Below, piece by piece: positions 26,612 to 34,524 of a DNA stretch of 64,000 bases. Source of the stretch: Lacticaseibacillus daqingensis. GTDB lineage: Bacteria > Bacillota > Bacilli > Lactobacillales > Lactobacillaceae. A program made the translations under genes and the position numbers. The notes beneath the pieces were generated by a model, which saw only the letters and a program-made list of their open reading frames with translations, did not search any database and was not told the origin of the DNA. Each line of letters begins with the position of its first letter. The stretch's first letter is position 1. The stretch spans positions 457,165 to 521,164 of the forward strand of contig NZ_RHOH01000002.1 of the NCBI RefSeq assembly GCF_003946115.1. The letters are read 5' to 3'.

Positions 26612-26781
26612 GCTTTGCCTCGCTCCGCAGCAGGGCATGCTGACTTCTTTCCGGTCTTCGTCGAGCGCCGCAAAGCAACGCGAAAGCGACTAGCCACGCC
26701 TAAGCACTCGGAGCCAAGTACGCCCCAAGCACTTAGGCGAAGCTACTCGTTCAGCTAAGCGCGCCACTTCGCGCTCGTATA
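26612..26781. repeat. Dispersed intergenic repeat, copy A
   Basis: Blocks CGCTCCGCAGCAG, ACTTCTTTCCGGTCTTCGTC and GCGCCACTTCGCGCTCGTAT recur with few changes, in the same order, at 45301-45446. The middle is a palindrome with arms CGCCTAAG (26697-26704) and CTTAGGCG (26732-26739), whose core also recurs at 3058-3099. It lies between the degV terminator and the start of ypmR. Confidence 0.65.
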
Positions 26782-26783
26782 AA

Positions 26784-26808
26784 AAAAGGCAGGGTCACCC
26801 CTGCCCGT
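26784..26808 (-). terminator. Terminator after degV
   Basis: GGCAGGG / CCCTGCC hairpin with a GTGA-type loop and TTTTTTT on the minus strand. Confidence 0.9.
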
Positions 26809-26819
26809 TAATGTCTATT

Positions 26820-27662
26820 CTAATCCACGAACCACGTAATCGCAAAGGCCCCGTCACCGGTGTGCGTGGCGATCACCGGATCGGTTGGCCGCAGCATCAG
26901 CGGCACGTTCGGTAAGGCTGCCTTGATCTGATCCGCCACCCCGGTTGCCAGCTCCAAGCCGCCGGCGTAGGAAACGCCGATCACCTGAATATTGGTCAAG
27001 GCCGCCATCTGAGCGACCACGTCATCGACAAAGCGATGAATGGTCTTCATGCCGCGGCCTTTTTGGCGGGCCACCAGCTCGCCGCCGGTCACTTCGAGCG
27101 TTACCTTGATGTTCAACAGCGTGGCCATCATGCCGGAAACACGGCTGAGGCGACCGCCTTTGATCATGTTTTCGAGGTTGGACACACCGAGCACCAGCTT
27201 GGTGTTGGCGCGAATCGCGCTGAGGCGCGCCACGATCTCTTCGACGGACTTACCAGCCTGGATCATTTTGCCGGCCTCGATCACTTGAAAGGCCATCGCG
27301 CGGTCGGTGAAGTCAGAGTCAATGACGGTCACCTTGCCATGCGCGAGCTCCGCGGCCTGGCGGGCCGAGTTGACCGTGCCGGAGATGGCCTCCAGCATGT
27401 GGATAGACAGCACTTCGCTGCCGTCTGCCGTCAGTTCGTCGTACAGGTCCAGAAACGTCCCGATGGCCGGCTGCGAGGTCTTCGGTAGCGCGCTTGCCGC
27501 TGCCATCTTGGCCATGAACTCATCACGGGTGATGGTTTCGCCATCCACATACACGGTGCTGTCGATCATGATGGTCAAAGGGATCACGTGAATGTCATAC
27601 GCTGCGATTTCTTCTGGCGTCATCTGGATCGAGGAGTCGGTCACAAGTTTGATATTGGTCAT
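26820..27662 (-). CDS. DegV family fatty-acid-binding protein
   Basis: 280 residues, full family length. N-terminus IKLVTDSSIQMTPEEIAAYD, the conserved TSQPAIGTF lipid-pocket motif and HTGDGAFAITWF at the C-terminus are all present. In Firmicutes such proteins (FakB type) hold fatty acids for phosphorylation by FakA. No fakA is nearby. The ribosome binding site is weak. Monocistronic. Confidence 0.93.
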   Translation of the reverse strand: MTNIKLVTDSSIQMTPEEIAAYDIHVIPLTIMIDSTVYVDGETITRDEFMAKMAAASALPKTSQPAIGTFLDLYDELTADGSEVLSIHMLEAISGTVNSARQAAELAHGKVTVIDSDFTDRAMAFQVIEAGKMIQAGKSVEEIVARLSAIRANTKLVLGVSNLENMIKGGRLSRVSGMMATLLNIKVTLEVTGGELVARQKGRGMKTIHRFVDDVVAQMAALTNIQVIGVSYAGGLELATGVADQIKAALPNVPLMLRPTDPVIATHTGDGAFAITWFVD

Positions 27663-27828
27663 TTCACTGCCACACTTTCTTCAATAGAGTCCTAACGCAC
27701 CTCTTTAGTATAGCAAAGGCCGTTGGGTTTGTCAGTAACTGGTCACTTAGTTTTTAAAACTAGATGATGTTGTGCCGTATGGATTATCGTGGTACCATGA
27801 ATGAGTAAACCGGATAGGAGGTCTTCTA

Positions 27829-28470
27829 ATGCAACTTCAAGTGAAGCCGCGTTCGCGCTACTACGCGGTCAATAATGAGATGGGCAGCGCCGTCACCCAC
27901 GCTTTTGCGCTCGGCCTTGCGGTGGTCGGCACAGTGGCGCTCGCGATGAAGGCGACCACGCCGCTACGGCTGGTGACCTTCACGGGCTTTGGCCTCGCGC
28001 TGATCGTGCTGTACACGGCCTCCACGCTGTTTCACAGCCTCTACTTCACCAAGGCGCGCCACGTTTTGCAGGTGATCGACCACTCCGGCGTCTTTTTCCT
28101 GATCGCCGGTTCCTACCTGCCCTACTGCCTCGTGGCGATCGGCGGTCGGCTCGGGATTGGGCTCCTGATCGCCATCTGGCTGCTGTGCGCGGCCGGCGTC
28201 GGCTACAAGTGCTTTTTCATGGGCAAACTCAAATGGGCCGAAACCAGCATCTACGTTGTGCTCGGCTGGCTGTGTCTGGTCGGCATTCAGCCGCTTTGGC
28301 AACACCTCGGGCCGCTGGGCTTTTGGCTGCTGGTGGGTGGCGGGGTCGCCTACACGTTTGGCGCCCTGCTTTACTCGCAAAAGCAGATCCCGTACATCCA
28401 CGTCATCTGGCACCTGTTCGTGATCCTAGGTAGCGCCTGCATGTACGCTTCCATCTACTTATTCGTCTGA
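27829..28470 (+). CDS. Hemolysin III family membrane protein
   Basis: 213 residues, seven predicted membrane helices, PAQR/Hly-III superfamily. Conserved residues include NNEMGSAVTHAFAL, STLFHSLYF, IDHSGVFFLIAGSYLPYCL and the C-terminal IHVIWHLFVILGS, whose His residues form the metal site. AGGAGG precedes the ATG. Real haemolytic activity is not implied; related proteins may be membrane hydrolases or receptors. Confidence 0.93.
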   Translation: MQLQVKPRSRYYAVNNEMGSAVTHAFALGLAVVGTVALAMKATTPLRLVTFTGFGLALIVLYTASTLFHSLYFTKARHVLQVIDHSGVFFLIAGSYLPYCLVAIGGRLGIGLLIAIWLLCAAGVGYKCFFMGKLKWAETSIYVVLGWLCLVGIQPLWQHLGPLGFWLLVGGGVAYTFGALLYSQKQIPYIHVIWHLFVILGSACMYASIYLFV

Positions 28471-28478
28471 ACAAAAAT

Positions 28479-28523
28479 TGGCGCGGTCACCTGCTCTCTT
28501 GGAGCAAGCGGCCGCGCCATTGC
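28479..28523 (-). terminator. Terminator after the 61-residue protein gene
   Basis: GGCGCGG / CCGCGCC outer stem with an inner CTTGCTCC / GGAGCAAG-type arm. AATTTTTG follows on the minus strand. It may also stop the convergent hemolysin III transcript. Confidence 0.72.
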
Positions 28524-28526
28524 TGT

Positions 28527-28712
28527 CTAGTCGTGGTGGGACGGGGCCTTCACCAGGCGAATCAGGATGATACAGGTGGCCGCGATCACGGCAAACAGCG
28601 ACCCGCGCAGTGACACCGCTTGACCCGTCTCGTCCCAGAGTAGCAGGTTGCCCGCCACGAAGCTGATGAAGGCGGTCATGCCGTCCTCTACCGTGAAGAT
28701 GACCCGTTTCAA
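28527..28712 (-). CDS. Small membrane protein (61 aa, TTG start)
   Basis: The TTG at 28712 overlaps the stop of the aminotransferase gene (TTGA) and has GGGGAGG upstream. The product starts with KRVIFTVEDGMTAFISFVAG and has two hydrophobic segments (ISFVAGNLLLW and SLFAVIAATCIILIRLV). Longer in-frame starts lie inside the aminotransferase gene and lack a ribosome site. Function unknown; translationally coupled to malY. Confidence 0.7.
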   Translation of the reverse strand: MKRVIFTVEDGMTAFISFVAGNLLLWDETGQAVSLRGSLFAVIAATCIILIRLVKAPSHHD

Positions 28713-29866
28713 TTGTGTGCCTCCCCGGGTTCGTTGAGCCCCCGCGCCAACCGCGCCAGTCCATCCGCCAACCGATTCGGCGGACACGCAATGTTCAGCC
28801 GCAGGTAGTGGTTGCCATCGCCGCGGTACGCGTCACCGGCGGACACGATCAGGCCGGTGGCCGCCCGGAGCTGGTCGGCCAGCACCGTGGCTTTTTCGTG
28901 CCACGCCGAGACGTCCAGCCACATCAGGTACGTGGCGGCCGGCGGCACCACACGTAGCGCCGGCAGGGTTTGCGCCAGTGTCGTGCGCGTTGTAGCAATG
29001 TTGGTACGTAGCTGATCCTTCAGCGCCGCCAGCCACGGGCCGCCAGTGGTGTAGGCCGCGATGGTGCCCGGCACCGCCAGCAGGTTGGGTTCGTCGAGGC
29101 GATAGGTCGCCAACGCCTGGGCGACTTGCGCCCGCAGCGTGACGTCCGGTACGATCGCCGTAGCCGCGTGCAACCCCGCCAGGTTGAAGGTTTTGCTCGG
29201 CGAAACCAGGGCGATGGCCTGATCCGTCACGCTGGCGATCGGCACGTAAGGCGTGCCGCTGAGCACTAAGTCGCCGTGGATCTCATCGGCCACCAGCAGC
29301 ACGTCATGCGCCTGGCACAGCGCCGCGATACGCGCCAGCGTGGCCTTGTCCCACACCTGCCCGATCGGGTTGTGCGGGTTGCAGACGATCATCATCGTGG
29401 TGGTCGGGGCGGCGAGCTTGGCCGTCAAGTCGGTCCAGTCGATCGCGTAGCGGCCGGCCCGCTGGCGCAGATCACTGCGAACGACTTGACGCCCAGTCGC
29501 CTCGATCGTGCCGAAGAATAGATTGTACACCGGTGCCTGCACCAGTACGCCGCTGCCCCGTGGTGTCAGCGCACGGATCAGCGCGCCAAGCGTTGGCATC
29601 ACCCCGGCGGCAAACAGGCACGCTTCCGGCGCCAAGGCCACGCCATGCTGCTGGTCAAACCAGGTGCATACGGCCTCGGCATAGGCGGGGCCCGGCGTCT
29701 CGTAGCCATACGCGCCATCCGCCAGTCGCGCGGTCAGGGCCGCGGTGATGCTGGGTGCCGTGGCAAAGTCCATATCGGCGATCCACATCGGCAACTCCCC
29801 CGGCGCCACCCGCCACTTGATCGAATCGCTCCCGCGTCGGTTCGGCGCATGGGTAAAATCAAACAT
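28709..29866 (-). CDS. MalY/PatB-type PLP-dependent aminotransferase (C-S lyase)
   Basis: 385 residues, fold type I. The N-terminus LPMWIADMDFATAPSI is diagnostic for the MalY/PatB group. PLP Lys is in VSPSKTFNLAG, and NPHNPIGQVW and DEIHGDLVL supply cofactor contacts. Members cleave cystathionine or cysteine to give homocysteine or H2S. GGAGGCC precedes the ATG. Separated by 12 bases from the membrane protein of the PadR cassette, so it may share that transcript. Confidence 0.93.
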   Translation of the reverse strand: MFDFTHAPNRRGSDSIKWRVAPGELPMWIADMDFATAPSITAALTARLADGAYGYETPGPAYAEAVCTWFDQQHGVALAPEACLFAAGVMPTLGALIRALTPRGSGVLVQAPVYNLFFGTIEATGRQVVRSDLRQRAGRYAIDWTDLTAKLAAPTTTMMIVCNPHNPIGQVWDKATLARIAALCQAHDVLLVADEIHGDLVLSGTPYVPIASVTDQAIALVSPSKTFNLAGLHAATAIVPDVTLRAQVAQALATYRLDEPNLLAVPGTIAAYTTGGPWLAALKDQLRTNIATTRTTLAQTLPALRVVPPAATYLMWLDVSAWHEKATVLADQLRAATGLIVSAGDAYRGDGNHYLRLNIACPPNRLADGLARLARGLNEPGEAHN

Positions 29867-29878
29867 GTTCAGGCCTCC

Positions 29879-30709
29879 CTACTTTTTGGTCATGCTGCGG
29901 GTCCAGTACCAGTTGATCGCAATCACGACGGCGACCGCCCCGATGAGCAGCCCGATGGTCAGCGCGTTCATCTCAACGGGGTGTTGCGCATCGTACAGCG
30001 CGAACGCGGCAAGTCCGGCCAGCAACAGGGTCATCACCATCAGCGGGAGATTGTTGGCGTCCTTTTCCCGCGCGAGAAACACGAGGTAGCCGCCTGTGAC
30101 CAGCGCCAGCAGGCCGTAATCCCAAGGCGTCGGCACCAGGATCGGCCAGATTATCGGCTTGCGCAGATACAAGAGTAGCATGATGCCCATCACCGCAATG
30201 AAAATCAACCCCACCAGTCCACCGGCGACCTTCGGCTTGCGCAGCCACTTGTTTTGCGGGTAAACGGTCGCGCGAATGACCGCGAAGATGGCCGCGATGC
30301 CCAGCGCCTCAACCACCGGCACCAGCAGGAAGCTGAAGCCGCTCAGCATCATCCCGGCCTTGGTGGCGCTGCCGCCACCCAGCAACAGGAATACCCAGCT
30401 CAGGCCGACAATCAGGCCCACCAGTGGCAGGTTGTCGCGCAGCCGCTGCTTGGGCAGCGTCGCCATGATCTCATCGGCCATCGCCTTGGGACTATCGCCA
30501 AACAGGCTGCGCGCATCCTCGCCGGCCGCCTCGGCCTCCAGCAGGTCCTGCATCATGCTCAATAGGGCCTGGTTGAGGGCCTCCTCATTGAACCCGAAGC
30601 TCCCGAAGCCAAAGTAGGTCCGCAAGTCGCTCATATACTGCTGGTCCGCTTCCGTCAACTGCGGTTCCAGCCGGTTCATTTCATCGCGGTACTCGTCAGC
30701 CTTGCTCAT
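29879..30709 (-). CDS. DUF1129-like membrane protein linked to PadR
   Basis: 276 residues. The cytoplasmic N-terminus (about 1-95) is helical, with a phosphatase-like ADEIMATLPKQ segment. Six or so membrane helices follow. This layout matches DUF1048/DUF1129-type partners of PadR regulators, many involved in envelope or drug stress. The start overlaps the padR end by 14 bases. AAAGGGTG precedes the ATG. Family naming is tentative. Confidence 0.68.
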   Translation of the reverse strand: MSKADEYRDEMNRLEPQLTEADQQYMSDLRTYFGFGSFGFNEEALNQALLSMMQDLLEAEAAGEDARSLFGDSPKAMADEIMATLPKQRLRDNLPLVGLIVGLSWVFLLLGGGSATKAGMMLSGFSFLLVPVVEALGIAAIFAVIRATVYPQNKWLRKPKVAGGLVGLIFIAVMGIMLLLYLRKPIIWPILVPTPWDYGLLALVTGGYLVFLAREKDANNLPLMVMTLLLAGLAAFALYDAQHPVEMNALTIGLLIGAVAVVIAINWYWTRSMTKK

Positions 30710-31034
30710 CCGTATTCACCCTTTCCAAAATCGTCTCGACATGGCCCACTAAGGTCTCCCACTGCAGCTTGAAGTCGCGCACCGCCTGCCAGCCCGCAGG
30801 CGTCAGCCGGTAGTACTTGCGGTCCGGCCCGTCCGGCGACGGCCGCATGGTGCTGATCAGCTCGCCGTTTTGCTCCAGCTTCGCCAACAGCGGATACAGC
30901 GTGCCCCCCACCAAGTTCTCGAAGCCGTTCTCGCGCAGCGCCTGGATCAGCTCGTAGCCGTAGACCTCCGCCGGCCCGATCAGGCTCAGGACGCACCCCT
31001 CCAGCACACCCTTGATCAGTTGTGATTGTTTCAT
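30696..31034 (-). CDS. PadR family transcriptional regulator
   Basis: 112 residues from the ATG at 31034 (MKQSQLIKGVLEGCVLSLIG). The winged-helix signature EVYGYELIQALRENGF and GTLYPLLAKLEQNGEL is complete, with the PDGPDRKYYRLTPAG wing. Regulators of this kind repress their own operon and the adjacent membrane protein. CTAAGTGG repeats lie around its promoter (31062-31108). Confidence 0.92.
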   Translation of the reverse strand: MKQSQLIKGVLEGCVLSLIGPAEVYGYELIQALRENGFENLVGGTLYPLLAKLEQNGELISTMRPSPDGPDRKYYRLTPAGWQAVRDFKLQWETLVGHVETILERVNTDEQG

Positions 31035-31061
31035 CTGCTCACCGCCTTCTAGGTTGTTTTC

Positions 31062-31108
31062 CCACTTAGTAAGGTACACCCGATCGGCTAAGTTGTAAAG
31101 CCACTTAG
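31062..31108 (-). promoter_or_regulatory. PadR promoter with repeated operator half-sites
   Basis: On the minus strand TTTACA, 17 bases, TACCTT. CTAAGT-N9-ACTTAG (31088-31108) overlaps the -35, and another CTAAGTGG copy (31062-31069) lies just downstream of the -10, in the same orientation 39 bases away. The arrangement fits PadR autorepression. Confidence 0.55.
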
Positions 31109-31111
31109 CTC

Positions 31112-31149
31112 AAAAAAATAAAACTGCCCACCAACGATCGTGGGCAGTT
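31112..31149 (-). terminator. Terminator after recO
   Basis: AACTGCCCAC / GTGGGCAGTT, a 10-base-pair stem, followed by TTATTTTTTTG on the minus strand; its first arm overlaps the recO stop. Confidence 0.88.
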
Positions 31150-31931
31150 CACTTGGGGGCGCGCGGCGGGAGTTGATCCTGCCACTTGCTCATCTGGTCC
31201 AAGAAGCGCTTGGCCTTCGGGGTGACGCCGACCATGTCGCTGTAAATGCGGTCGAGCACCCGCCGCAGCTCCGCCTTGGTCGCATCTGACACCTGGATCG
31301 AGTGCAGCTGATGCAAGTCGAGCACCGAGAAGCGCCGCAACAGATACAGCGCCTTGGGCTGCACATGGTAACGGTAGTGGTCGAGATCCCAGTGCGCCTG
31401 GCACAACAGCCCCCCGTACTGCTCGGAAAAATCCAGCGGCAAGTCGGTGCGCCCGTCCAGCACGCAGCCGCGCCATTCGGGCTGCACCCCGAACGCGCCG
31501 AGCAGCTGCACCTCAGCGATGTTGGTCAGGATCGCGGGGTCGACGCCTTCATCGATCAGCGTGAGCGCCGTGGCGGCGAAGTCGTACCAGCGGCCCAGCG
31601 ACTCGCCATCCGGAAACGCTTGGTCGATCAGGGCCAGAATGTAGGTCGCGTAGGCGTTCAGCGTGATGTCCCCGGCGATCGCCTGAAACTGCTTGGCGTC
31701 CTTGACCGTAGTCATGAACGACAGGCCATCGGAGTTGATGCTGCCGACGTACTGCCCCTGCGTGAACGGGAGGATACCGGCCGCCATGCGAAACCCGGGC
31801 TTGCGGGCGCGGTTGAACATAAACATCTTTTTGCCAAAGCGGTCGGTCATCAGCTTGACCAGCATGTCCGATTCGCGGTAATTGTGGCGCGCGAGCACCA
31901 GCCCGGCGAACTCGGCGTCCACGCGGGTCAT
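31149..31931 (-). CDS. recO: RecO, DNA repair protein
   Basis: Mediator that loads RecA onto SSB-coated single strands together with RecR. 260 residues: N-terminal OB fold (FAGLVLARHNYRESDMLVKL and PGFRMAAGILPFTQGQYVGS), then a helical domain. The zinc-binding cysteines of the longer RecO forms are largely absent (single C at CVLDGRTD and CQAHWD). The ATG overlaps the era stop codon; era-recO is the standard order. Confidence 0.94.
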   Translation of the reverse strand: MTRVDAEFAGLVLARHNYRESDMLVKLMTDRFGKKMFMFNRARKPGFRMAAGILPFTQGQYVGSINSDGLSFMTTVKDAKQFQAIAGDITLNAYATYILALIDQAFPDGESLGRWYDFAATALTLIDEGVDPAILTNIAEVQLLGAFGVQPEWRGCVLDGRTDLPLDFSEQYGGLLCQAHWDLDHYRYHVQPKALYLLRRFSVLDLHQLHSIQVSDATKAELRRVLDRIYSDMVGVTPKAKRFLDQMSKWQDQLPPRAPK

Positions 31932-32833
31932 TACCGCAGTTCCTTCATGTTGTAGCCGAGGCTCTTCAGGTAGGCGTTATTGTCGCGCCAGTTCTTCTGC
32001 ACGCGCACCCAGAGCTTCAGGTTGACCTTTTCACCGAGAAGTCCTTCGATCTCGCGGCGCGCGCGGGTGCCGATCTGCTTGAGCATGGCCCCGCTTTTAC
32101 CGATAACGATGCCTTTTTGCCCGTCACGTTCGACGATGATGTAGGCCTCGATCTGGAGCTTGCCGGTTTCGGAGCGATCCTTCATGCGTTCGACCTGCAC
32201 GGCCACGGAGTGCGGGATCTCGTCGTGCGTCAGGTGCAGGATCTGCTCGCGGATCAGCTCGCCGACCACGAAGTACTCAGGGTGGTCGGTCAGCTGATCC
32301 TCCGGGTAGTACTGCGGCCCTTCCGGCAAGGCCTGGGTCAGGTCGTGCAGCAGGTCTTCGACATTGTTGCCTTCGGTCGCCGAAATCGGGTAGATGCCCG
32401 CGAAGTCGTGCGCGTCCTTGAAACCGTCGATGAACGGCAGCAGGTCATCCGGGTGCACCAGGTCAATTTTGTTGATCAACAGGTAAACCGGCACGTGCAC
32501 GTGGGCCAGCTGATCCAGAATGTACTGGTCGCCGGGGCCCTTTTTCTCATCGGCGGCCACCATGAACAGCACGGCGTCGACTTGGTTCAGCGTCGACAGC
32601 GCGGCCGTGTCCATGTAGTCGTCCAGCGCGTTCTTGGGCTTGTGGATCCCCGGCGTGTCGACGAAAACGATCTGCGCCTCGGGCTCGGTGTAGATCCCGT
32701 TGATCTTGTTGCGCGTGGTCTGCGCCTTCGGGGACATAATGGCGATCTTTTCCCCTAAAATGCGGTTCATAAACGTGGACTTGCCGACGTTGGGCCGGCC
32801 GATGATGGCAACGAAGCCAGAATGATGTGTCAA
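31931..32833 (-). CDS. era: Era GTPase
   Basis: Essential GTPase that binds 16S rRNA near its 3' end and checks 30S assembly. 300 residues. G1 [10 protein letters not shown]3 DTPGIHKP, G4 NKIDLV, then the KH domain ([21 protein letters not shown]). The start is a TTG that overlaps the cdd stop (TTGA), with GGGAG about ten bases upstream. Coupled to cdd and recO. Confidence 0.95.
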   Translation of the reverse strand: MTHHSGFVAIIGRPNVGKSTFMNRILGEKIAIMSPKAQTTRNKINGIYTEPEAQIVFVDTPGIHKPKNALDDYMDTAALSTLNQVDAVLFMVAADEKKGPGDQYILDQLAHVHVPVYLLINKIDLVHPDDLLPFIDGFKDAHDFAGIYPISATEGNNVEDLLHDLTQALPEGPQYYPEDQLTDHPEYFVVGELIREQILHLTHDEIPHSVAVQVERMKDRSETGKLQIEAYIIVERDGQKGIVIGKSGAMLKQIGTRARREIEGLLGEKVNLKLWVRVQKNWRDNNAYLKSLGYNMKELR

Positions 32834-33219
32834 GCGAACATGTCTCCCTTCTCGAATGCACCGGGCAGGATCTCGGCCACGGTGGTCTGCTGGGTCACCC
32901 CGTGCAGATTAGTCAGTGTCACCGGCGCGTCTGGCGAAAAGAATTCCGCCATCACCTGCCGGCAGGCCCCACACGGCGACACTGGGCCCGGAGTGTCAGC
33001 AACGACCGCGATCGCGTCCAGGTGCGTGTAGCCGGCCATCACCGCGGCGAACATCGCGTTGCGCTCGGCGCAAAGCGACAGCCCGTAGCTGGCGTTTTCG
33101 ATGTTGCAGCCGCGAAAAACGTGGCCGTCCACCATCACCGCGGCACCAACGGCAAAGTGCGAGTAAGGCACATACGCACGCTCGCGCTGATCAATTGCAG
33201 CTTGAATCAAGTCATCCAT
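32830..33219 (-). CDS. cdd: Cytidine deaminase
   Basis: Converts cytidine and deoxycytidine to uridine forms in pyrimidine salvage. 129 residues, homotetrameric type. Zinc motif: [12 protein letters not shown] with catalytic Glu in CAERNAMF, and PCGACRQVM supplies two Cys ligands. AAAGGGGG precedes the ATG. First gene of the cdd-era-recO unit after a 458-base gap filled with palindromic sequence. Confidence 0.96.
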   Translation of the reverse strand: MDDLIQAAIDQRERAYVPYSHFAVGAAVMVDGHVFRGCNIENASYGLSLCAERNAMFAAVMAGYTHLDAIAVVADTPGPVSPCGACRQVMAEFFSPDAPVTLTNLHGVTQQTTVAEILPGAFEKGDMFA

Positions 33220-33276
33220 GTAAAGTCCCCCTTTTATTTAAAAACCAGAGTGAAGTGGCTGACCGGCTCCGGCCCA

Positions 33277-33447
33277 GCCAGCGATACTTCTAGCTCCGGC
33301 GGGTGGCGGCGGAACGCGTGGGGCTCTCTGGAGCCAAAGTACGGTCTCCAGACCCGCCCTTGCTGTAAGCCGGCAAAGAACGCCGACTAACAGCAATCTC
33401 ACGCTGGCTCGCCACCCGCCTGCGCTTCCAGTATCACTGGCTGAGCC
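33277..33447. repeat. Long palindromic intergenic element
   Basis: The left arm (33277-33316) GCCAGCGATACTTCTAGCTC... and the right arm (33411-33442) ...CTTCCAGTATCACTGGC are imperfect inverted copies of about 32 bases, both including the complement pair GGCGGGTGGC / GCCACCCGCC. Two further hairpins lie inside: TCTGGAG / CTCCAGA and TTGCTGT / ACAGCAA. It can form a branched cruciform. No reading frame here has a credible ribosome site. Confidence 0.65.
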
Positions 33448-33571
33448 TCCGCACGTTGTTCGCAAATCGTACCGCCCACTAAACGCCAAGCAAGTTCACA
33501 ACGCGCCATTACCTGCCCTAGCTGACACACATTTCAGTGTCAACTTTAAGCAGTAATCCCCAAACGGGCTG

Positions 33572-33605
33572 CACGACGTAACAGGCTCGTCTGTACTACG
33601 TCGTG
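33572..33605. repeat. Near-perfect hairpin without U-tract
   Basis: CACGACGTA / TACGTCGTG outer arms with inner ACAG / CTGT make a stem of about 13 pairs. No T-run follows on either strand, so it is not an obvious terminator. The rest of 33448-33677 shows no gene. Confidence 0.5.
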
Positions 33606-33677
33606 ACGTAAAATAAAAAATGTAACGAAGCATCAAAATCCCGGTACAATTCGCGCCGCTAGCCAGTCGCCCCGGCG

Positions 33678-34070
33678 CTACCCCACCAGTCGCCAAGCCA
33701 CCGGCAGGAACACGTACAGCCCGCACACCACGGCGATCAGCGCGGCGATCAGCACGGCGCCGGCCGACATGTCCTTGATACGTTTGGCACGCACGTCGAA
33801 GCGCTCGCCGACGACCAGGTCCACCACGGCCTCGATGATGGTGTTCCAGAGCTCGGCAAGAAAGACGAGTAGAATCGCGATCAGCAACAAGAACCAGTCG
33901 AAGCGGCTGACCCGAAATACCGCCGCCGCTGCCAGCACCACCAGCGCGAACACCGACTCGCGCCGGAAGTTGCCTTCATGCAAGAAGGTGCCCCACAGCC
34001 CGTCCATGGCGTGCTTGGCGGACTCCAGCCAGTGATGGTTCTTGGCGATCCGCTTATCGCGTGAGGCCAT
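33678..34070 (-). CDS. dgkA: DgkA, diacylglycerol/undecaprenol kinase
   Basis: Integral membrane kinase; the Gram-positive members phosphorylate undecaprenol for cell-wall recycling. 130 residues, three membrane helices. The conserved RRESVFAL and AELWNTIIEAVVDL, followed by RAKRIKDMSAGAVL, carry the catalytic glutamate and metal ligands. It overlaps ybeY by 17 bases. Confidence 0.93.
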   Translation of the reverse strand: MASRDKRIAKNHHWLESAKHAMDGLWGTFLHEGNFRRESVFALVVLAAAAVFRVSRFDWFLLLIAILLVFLAELWNTIIEAVVDLVVGERFDVRAKRIKDMSAGAVLIAALIAVVCGLYVFLPVAWRLVG

Positions 34071-34512
34071 AGGCGCTCAGGATCTTTTCTTGCAGCGGGA
34101 TCATGACCGCCTCATCGTCGGCTTGAATGTGGTCGTAGCCGTTCAAGTGCAAGAAGCCGTGGACTACGGTGTAGCCGAGCTCGCGTTCAAAGGAGTGGCC
34201 GTAATCTTCCGCCTGGCGGGCCACCTGGTCGGGATCGATGAAGAGATCGCCGATATTGCGCGGAATGTCTTCGAAGCCGTGCAGCTCCTCGTCGCCTTCT
34301 TCGATGGCAAAACTGATCACGTCCGTCACGCGGTCGGTGTCGCGGTACTCGCGGTTGATCCGGTTGATCTCGGCGTCATCCACGATGGTGATCGACATTT
34401 CCGTGTCGTCCGCCAGCTTGAGCTCGGTGCCGGCAAAGGCCACCAGCTTTTTGACCAGGTCCGTGTGCGCGGTGGTCAAGCGCTTGTCATCGTCAAACAA
34501 TTCTAGGTCCAT
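34054..34512 (-). CDS. ybeY: YbeY, rRNA maturation endoribonuclease
   Basis: Single-strand endoribonuclease in 16S rRNA 3' processing and ribosome quality control. 152 residues. The zinc motif HGFLHLNGYDH is complete. The INRINREYRDTDRVTDVISF segment is also typical. GGAGATTG precedes the ATG. Part of phoH-pgpH-ybeY-dgkA. Confidence 0.96.
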   Translation of the reverse strand: MDLELFDDDKRLTTAHTDLVKKLVAFAGTELKLADDTEMSITIVDDAEINRINREYRDTDRVTDVISFAIEEGDEELHGFEDIPRNIGDLFIDPDQVARQAEDYGHSFERELGYTVVHGFLHLNGYDHIQADDEAVMIPLQEKILSAYGLTR

Positions 34513-34524
34513 GGGGCAATCTCC

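Noticed and set aside
33238..33489. 83-residue minus-strand protein in the dgkA-cdd gap
   Set aside because: The frame is made entirely of the palindromic element and has no ribosome binding site.
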